DNA from: Cristatella mucedo | Lineage: Eukaryota; Bryozoa; Phylactolaemata; Cristatellidae | Direction: 5' to 3' | DNA length: 64,000 nt | Assembly: GCA_009760855.2 (NCBI GenBank) | Contig: WPIO01000040.1 | Coordinates: 2,388,501-2,452,500, forward strand | Shown: in pieces, positions 60,500 to 64,000 of the stretch | How positions within the stretch are numbered: position 1 is the first letter of the stretch | Layout: each line of letters starts with the position of its first letter | Program-made: the position numbers and the translations under genes | The notes under the pieces: model-generated | Database searches by the model: none | The model's input: the letters and a program-made list of their open reading frames with translations, nothing else | What the model was told of the DNA's origin: nothing

Positions 60500-61480
60500 C
60501 CATGGATATAATAATACAATTGCACAGCATCCTCAGATAATTGTATCCATTTCTAGGCACTTTACAGATACTGTAAAGAAAGCTGGACCAAATTACTAGT
60601 GGTAAAATTCGCAACGCCATCACGCATAATATCGTTAGATGTGACATGAACAGGATCAACATGTAAACGCCGTTAGTAGCAGCAGGCACAGTGTCAGCAC
60701 GCATACACGACTAAACGCAAGAACCCGCTACATGCTGTAATAAACAGTTGTGTATTAAGATTCTTTTCAAATGTCGTCCCGTCAGGGAATGTCGTAACGT
60801 CTGTCAGGACTGAGTTCCAGGCTTTGGGAGTATATATTAACTAAAACCATGGTCTCCAAAGGTTTTGAGGTTCGTACGAGGTGTGGCTAACGATTTGATT
60901 TAACGATTTGAGTCAGAACGGCGGGTTGTACGATGCTTGGCCTGGTGAGAAAGCAGACTTAGCCTTTGCTTGGATCGATTGGCATGATCGACATCGAGCC
61001 TTCGTACGCCTTACGATGGACAGTCAGCACTGATTTTTGTATGTTTTCTCAAGCTTGCACTTAGTAGACCTAGCTAATTTAATGTCTGTGGTAAACCGCA
61101 TGCCATCTGGGCGAGGATGCACAGTGCTCTTAGTCAAAGGTGCAAACTAATCGAGCATGTCAGCTAGTGTCGTGTGGTAGTATTCTACCAATTGTAGCTG
61201 ATCGGAAGGGGAATCAGCTAAGGTGAAGCAGACATTCTCGTGCGGACTCGCATCGGTTTCAAGGCTCTTGAGGTTTCGCAATTCATAGATGATTTTGAAT
61301 TTGGAGGAGGGCACACGCTGCGGACTGAAAGACAAATGCATATGATCAAATGAGCAGGATTGTTGATAATAGTGTATGCTAGCATACACTACTTGGAGGA
61401 GAATATTCGATCGAGTGCGTGACCCTTTTGTAAGTGGGGTCATACACGTGAGCCACAAGAGTAAGAGTCAGTCAGCGAAA
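60500..61480 (-). mobile_element. LINE with deleted RT domain
   Basis: The - strand frame at 61458-61147 matches the region between endonuclease and RT (ELRNLKSLETDAS, QLVEYYHTTLADMLD), then HPRPDGMRFTTDIKLARS in the next stretch. At about 60960 it jumps to the ORF end and 3' UTR, finishing in an AAT tail near 60505. The RT core is missing. Confidence 0.75.
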
Positions 61481-61627
61481 GAAATTCAGCACTTAATGCT
61501 CATTTAAGTCATCAAATAAGTTACAATCACCAACAATGAGAAAAGATCAATTTCTTACACACAGGACTTAACTATGTTAGAAAATTTTGAGACAAAGTAG
61601 GAATTGGTACCTGAGAGGCAATAGATT

Positions 61628-61715
61628 ACTTCACTTTACAGCAAATGTAAAGCGCCTAGAGAGAGATTAAGTTCTCTGAGGGCACTTTATCAAGTGAATT
61701 ATTATTATTATTATT
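61628..61715 (+). mobile_element. LINE 3'-end fragment with tail
   Basis: GCAAATGTAAAGCGCCTAGA through GGCACTTTATCAAGTGAATT and (ATT)n; under 90 bases, extreme 5' truncation. Confidence 0.8.
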
Positions 61716-62720
61716 CTCGAGTGAGAGCAAGCCACCCCAACTTGACTCTGACAGACAGCCCCTGGTTGAAGTTGAAACAGAGCACTTATGTGCTCTTACT
61801 GAGGCACCTTCGCTTATGTCTTGGGCGAACAGAACATTGTTAATTTCTCTGCTGCGTTCTTCCGTCGAGTGCGCGTGCGTAGCTGCTAGTAGATCGCAGA
61901 GCAGAGTTAAGAGGCTCTTGTTATGAGGTCGTAGTTCAAATCAATATTGGTGACGCAGCTATGAGGCCCGGAACTCGTGGGGTGCATTGGCTTTTGCTCG
62001 ACGAACGACTTTGTTCGGAGCTATTACACAAGCTCGCTACAAGGTCGAGATTTAGCCCACTCGCAAGCTAATTCTTAGCCACCGGCTTAGGCTGCTGCGG
62101 AGTGCATATCTTCACCGAATAGACCTTTACCGAGCGATCGATCGCCGGCACTCGGCGGTCTGAGTTTTATTGATAGTCGCTGTAAGGGGGGAAAAAAGCT
62201 CTACACCCCAAACAGTAGCCGGGTACGCGTAAGTCGAAGCATACGCGTAAGCCGAACGAAGCCCCGCTGGCCCCGCCCCCTCGTTCAACTCGCATTTTTG
62301 GCAATCGCCACTCCTTTCTTTGCCCCTCCTCAGCCATACTCACACGTTGACTCACAACATCCACTCGCCCATCCGGGCGATCAGGGTATGAGCACTTAGC
62401 AGCGTTACACTACATATATTATATATATTTATATATGTATATATATATTTATTTATTTATTTTCAGTACATATGCATTACAGATCCTAGGACATCTTGAG
62501 GAGAGGTGTCGTGGCGCCGTTCGCTATTGGTGCATGCCAATCTTATCGCGTATTGCTCTTTCTCTCGCTGACTTCCGAGCACCGATGGCGACGGCGCCGA
62601 CCCTCGACGCAGTCTTACTTCCTCAGAGTAACAACTCCTCCGCCCCGCCCCGCCCCCAGGTTGGTCTCGGAAGTGAGACCTGCGCCGCTGGCACGGGCAA
62701 CAGACAGAGTCTCGAAGCGA
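61716..62720. other. Intergenic DNA with AT tract, no gene recognised
   Basis: Short open frames only. A (TA)n/(TTTA)n run lies at 62412-62462. Confidence 0.5.
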
Positions 62721-62724
62721 ACAC

Positions 62725-62830
62725 AATAATAATGATGCATTCGATACAGTACCGTTAGAGACCCCAATCCCTTTCCCGACACTTTACATTTGCTACAAAG
62801 GAAGCACGATCGAATGATTAAGTGGAGCCT
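62725..62830 (-). mobile_element. Diverged LINE 3' end
   Basis: AATAATAATGATGCATTCGA followed by TTTACATTTGCTACAAAGGA in antisense order. Confidence 0.55.
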
Positions 62831-63061
62831 ACACCGTGCATCACTCTTTGTACGCTATTCAGAACGCTCGCTACTCTCCCTGCGAAGCATAGCGGCGACC
62901 ACTGCGAGGTGGAGCCTTGACCTTTGAGAGGCATTAGAGCTTACGAGGCGGGGCTAATGCGGCAGCAGCTGCTCGCGAGCGAAGGCGGCTTTCGCAGCGT
63001 TCCGGTTAAAAACGTACGAATGAAAATGACGAATTACAAATTGCATGACAATTACGAATTC

Positions 63062-63067
63062 TTTATT
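63062..63067 (-). promoter_or_regulatory. Polyadenylation signal of the second ependymin-related gene
   Basis: AATAAA on the - strand, 45 bases after the TAA stop. Confidence 0.65.
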
Positions 63068-63112
63068 CAACATTGCTATGTATCTCCGTCATTAACTCCA
63101 AAAAGTCAAAAA

Positions 63113-64000
63113 TTACGCCTTGCACTCATTCCGTGGGATGAAGACGTTAGGATCGGAAATTCCGGCCGTGACGTCAGAGTACCTTCAAAAGAAGCAAAAT
63201 TAGCCGTCTGCAGGGGTCGTCGCACGGTCACGCGGGGCGGGTCGTCGTGCCGCTGGCGGCGGCTGAGTCTCGTAGCGTCGTTCCTCCTCCTACTTGTCGT
63301 TGTGCGAGAAGACGCCGAACTCGAGGGGCAGCGCCGCCGGAAACACGCCTGCCAGCCGGGCTCTCATTCGCATCCGGGCCTCTCTGTCTCGATCCGCAGC
63401 ATTGCGCATTTGCCTGAGGCTCTGCCTAGCTCCGCTCGCGGCTCGCTTAATTTTCTCCGGTCCGCGCCCGAGAGATTCAACAGAGCCTGCAAGGGCACGC
63501 CGACGCCGCCTCCTCCGCCGACGCGTGGCAATTCCGATTCCCCCGGTGGGTGCGCTGCTAGCACATCCGGCTACAGCTCGTGGCGCTCGAAACGACCGCC
63601 ACGAGCGACGAGCCGCGCGAGTGAAAAAGCCCTGCATCCCGCCCTCCTGTGCCGTCCGTCTGCAGCGACTCAGCGGTCCGCCGCATCCCGCCGGATATGC
63701 GGAACCTCCACCCGGCCGATAGGCGGCGGCGCAGCGCTCGGTCCGTCGGCGAGGCCTGTCGCCAAACTCGTCCGTCGCGCTGCGTGCCGCCGCCGCCACC
63801 GCGACAGAAACCGCCGAGCCCTTTTCTCCCGAGATTCTCTCAAGATTCTCGGCCCCGGGAGCCAGCCCAGAGGGCGAGCGAGAGCTGCAGTGCGCGCCAG
63901 CTCGCTCGAGCTTCCGGCTCCGTGGCGGCCGGAAGCGCTCGAGAAGCGATGCCGCCTGTCGGGCTCGGGCTCTCAGTTGCTCACTTACGATTTTGCTATC
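63113..64000 (-). CDS. Second ependymin-related gene, last two exons (partial)
   Basis: Coding order: an exon cut by the window edge (64000-63989, ending at donor GTAAGT) and the final exon 63182-63113. The final exon encodes YSDVTAGISDPNVFIPRNEC plus two residues and a stop. It is 70 bases long with the same split-codon phase as the final exon of the gene at 35.6 kb, and 13 of 22 residues agree. The visible edge of the penultimate exon reads IAK, then the split Ser codon, like YSKS in gene 1. The intron of 806 bases is GC-rich and carries unrelated open frames. Both genes point the same way, so they are probably tandem paralogues. The remaining exons lie beyond 64000. Confidence 0.78.

Noticed and set aside
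63290-63799. Overlapping 142-169 codon frames on both strands
   Set aside because: They lie in the GC-rich last intron of the second ependymin-related gene and resemble nothing known.

Overview
This is a stretch of nuclear DNA from an intron-rich invertebrate animal. Evidence: GT-AG introns that join with matching reading phase, signal-peptide first exons, TATA boxes and AATAAA signals, two ependymin-related genes (a family of animal secreted proteins), CR1/L2-like LINE fragments, tRNA-headed SINEs, and very many (CT)n/(GA)n microsatellites. The phylum cannot be decided from the sequence alone. No CRISPR array, operon or prokaryotic signal is present.

Layout. (1) 1.2-15.3 kb, + strand: 15 phase-matched exons of a large gene that I read as the beta-1 subunit of the AP-5 endosomal adaptor complex (AP5B1). 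Its 5' end lies upstream or was not found. Introns hold CT/GA microsatellites, a LINE nest (2.1-3.7 kb), a MITE-like element (5.5-5.9 kb) and copies of an unclassified repeat. (2) 16.5-32.8 kb: three loci of a secreted plant-type haem peroxidase. One is a decayed relic on the - strand at 16.5-16.9 kb. Two are intact intronless genes facing each other, at 23.6-24.6 kb (+) and 31.7-32.7 kb (-). The DNA between them is repeat-rich (GATTGATT satellite, LINE tails, an AT cruciform). (3) 35.6-40.5 kb, - strand: a complete six-exon ependymin-related gene with signal peptide, TATA box and polyA signal. (4) 39.9-54.9 kb: a large diverged inverted duplication. The left arm (39.94-43.75 kb) carries the promoter and first exon of the ependymin-related gene. 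The right arm (49.74-54.92 kb) carries a broken copy of that exon, plus a solo LTR and a SINE that the left arm lacks. (5) 55.1-62.8 kb: dense CR1/L2-like LINE fragments, one of which has its 3' half inverted in place. (6) 63.1-64.0 kb, - strand: the last exon and the edge of the penultimate exon of a second ependymin-related gene, cut by the window end.

Functionally the window holds one membrane-traffic gene (AP-5), a small family of secreted peroxidases and a small family of secreted ependymin-related glycoproteins. The last two are local duplicates, and the window shows duplication, gene conversion and decay in progress. Most of the remaining DNA is repeats. The many long Ser-Leu or Arg-Glu open frames are translations of CT/GA repeats and are not genes.
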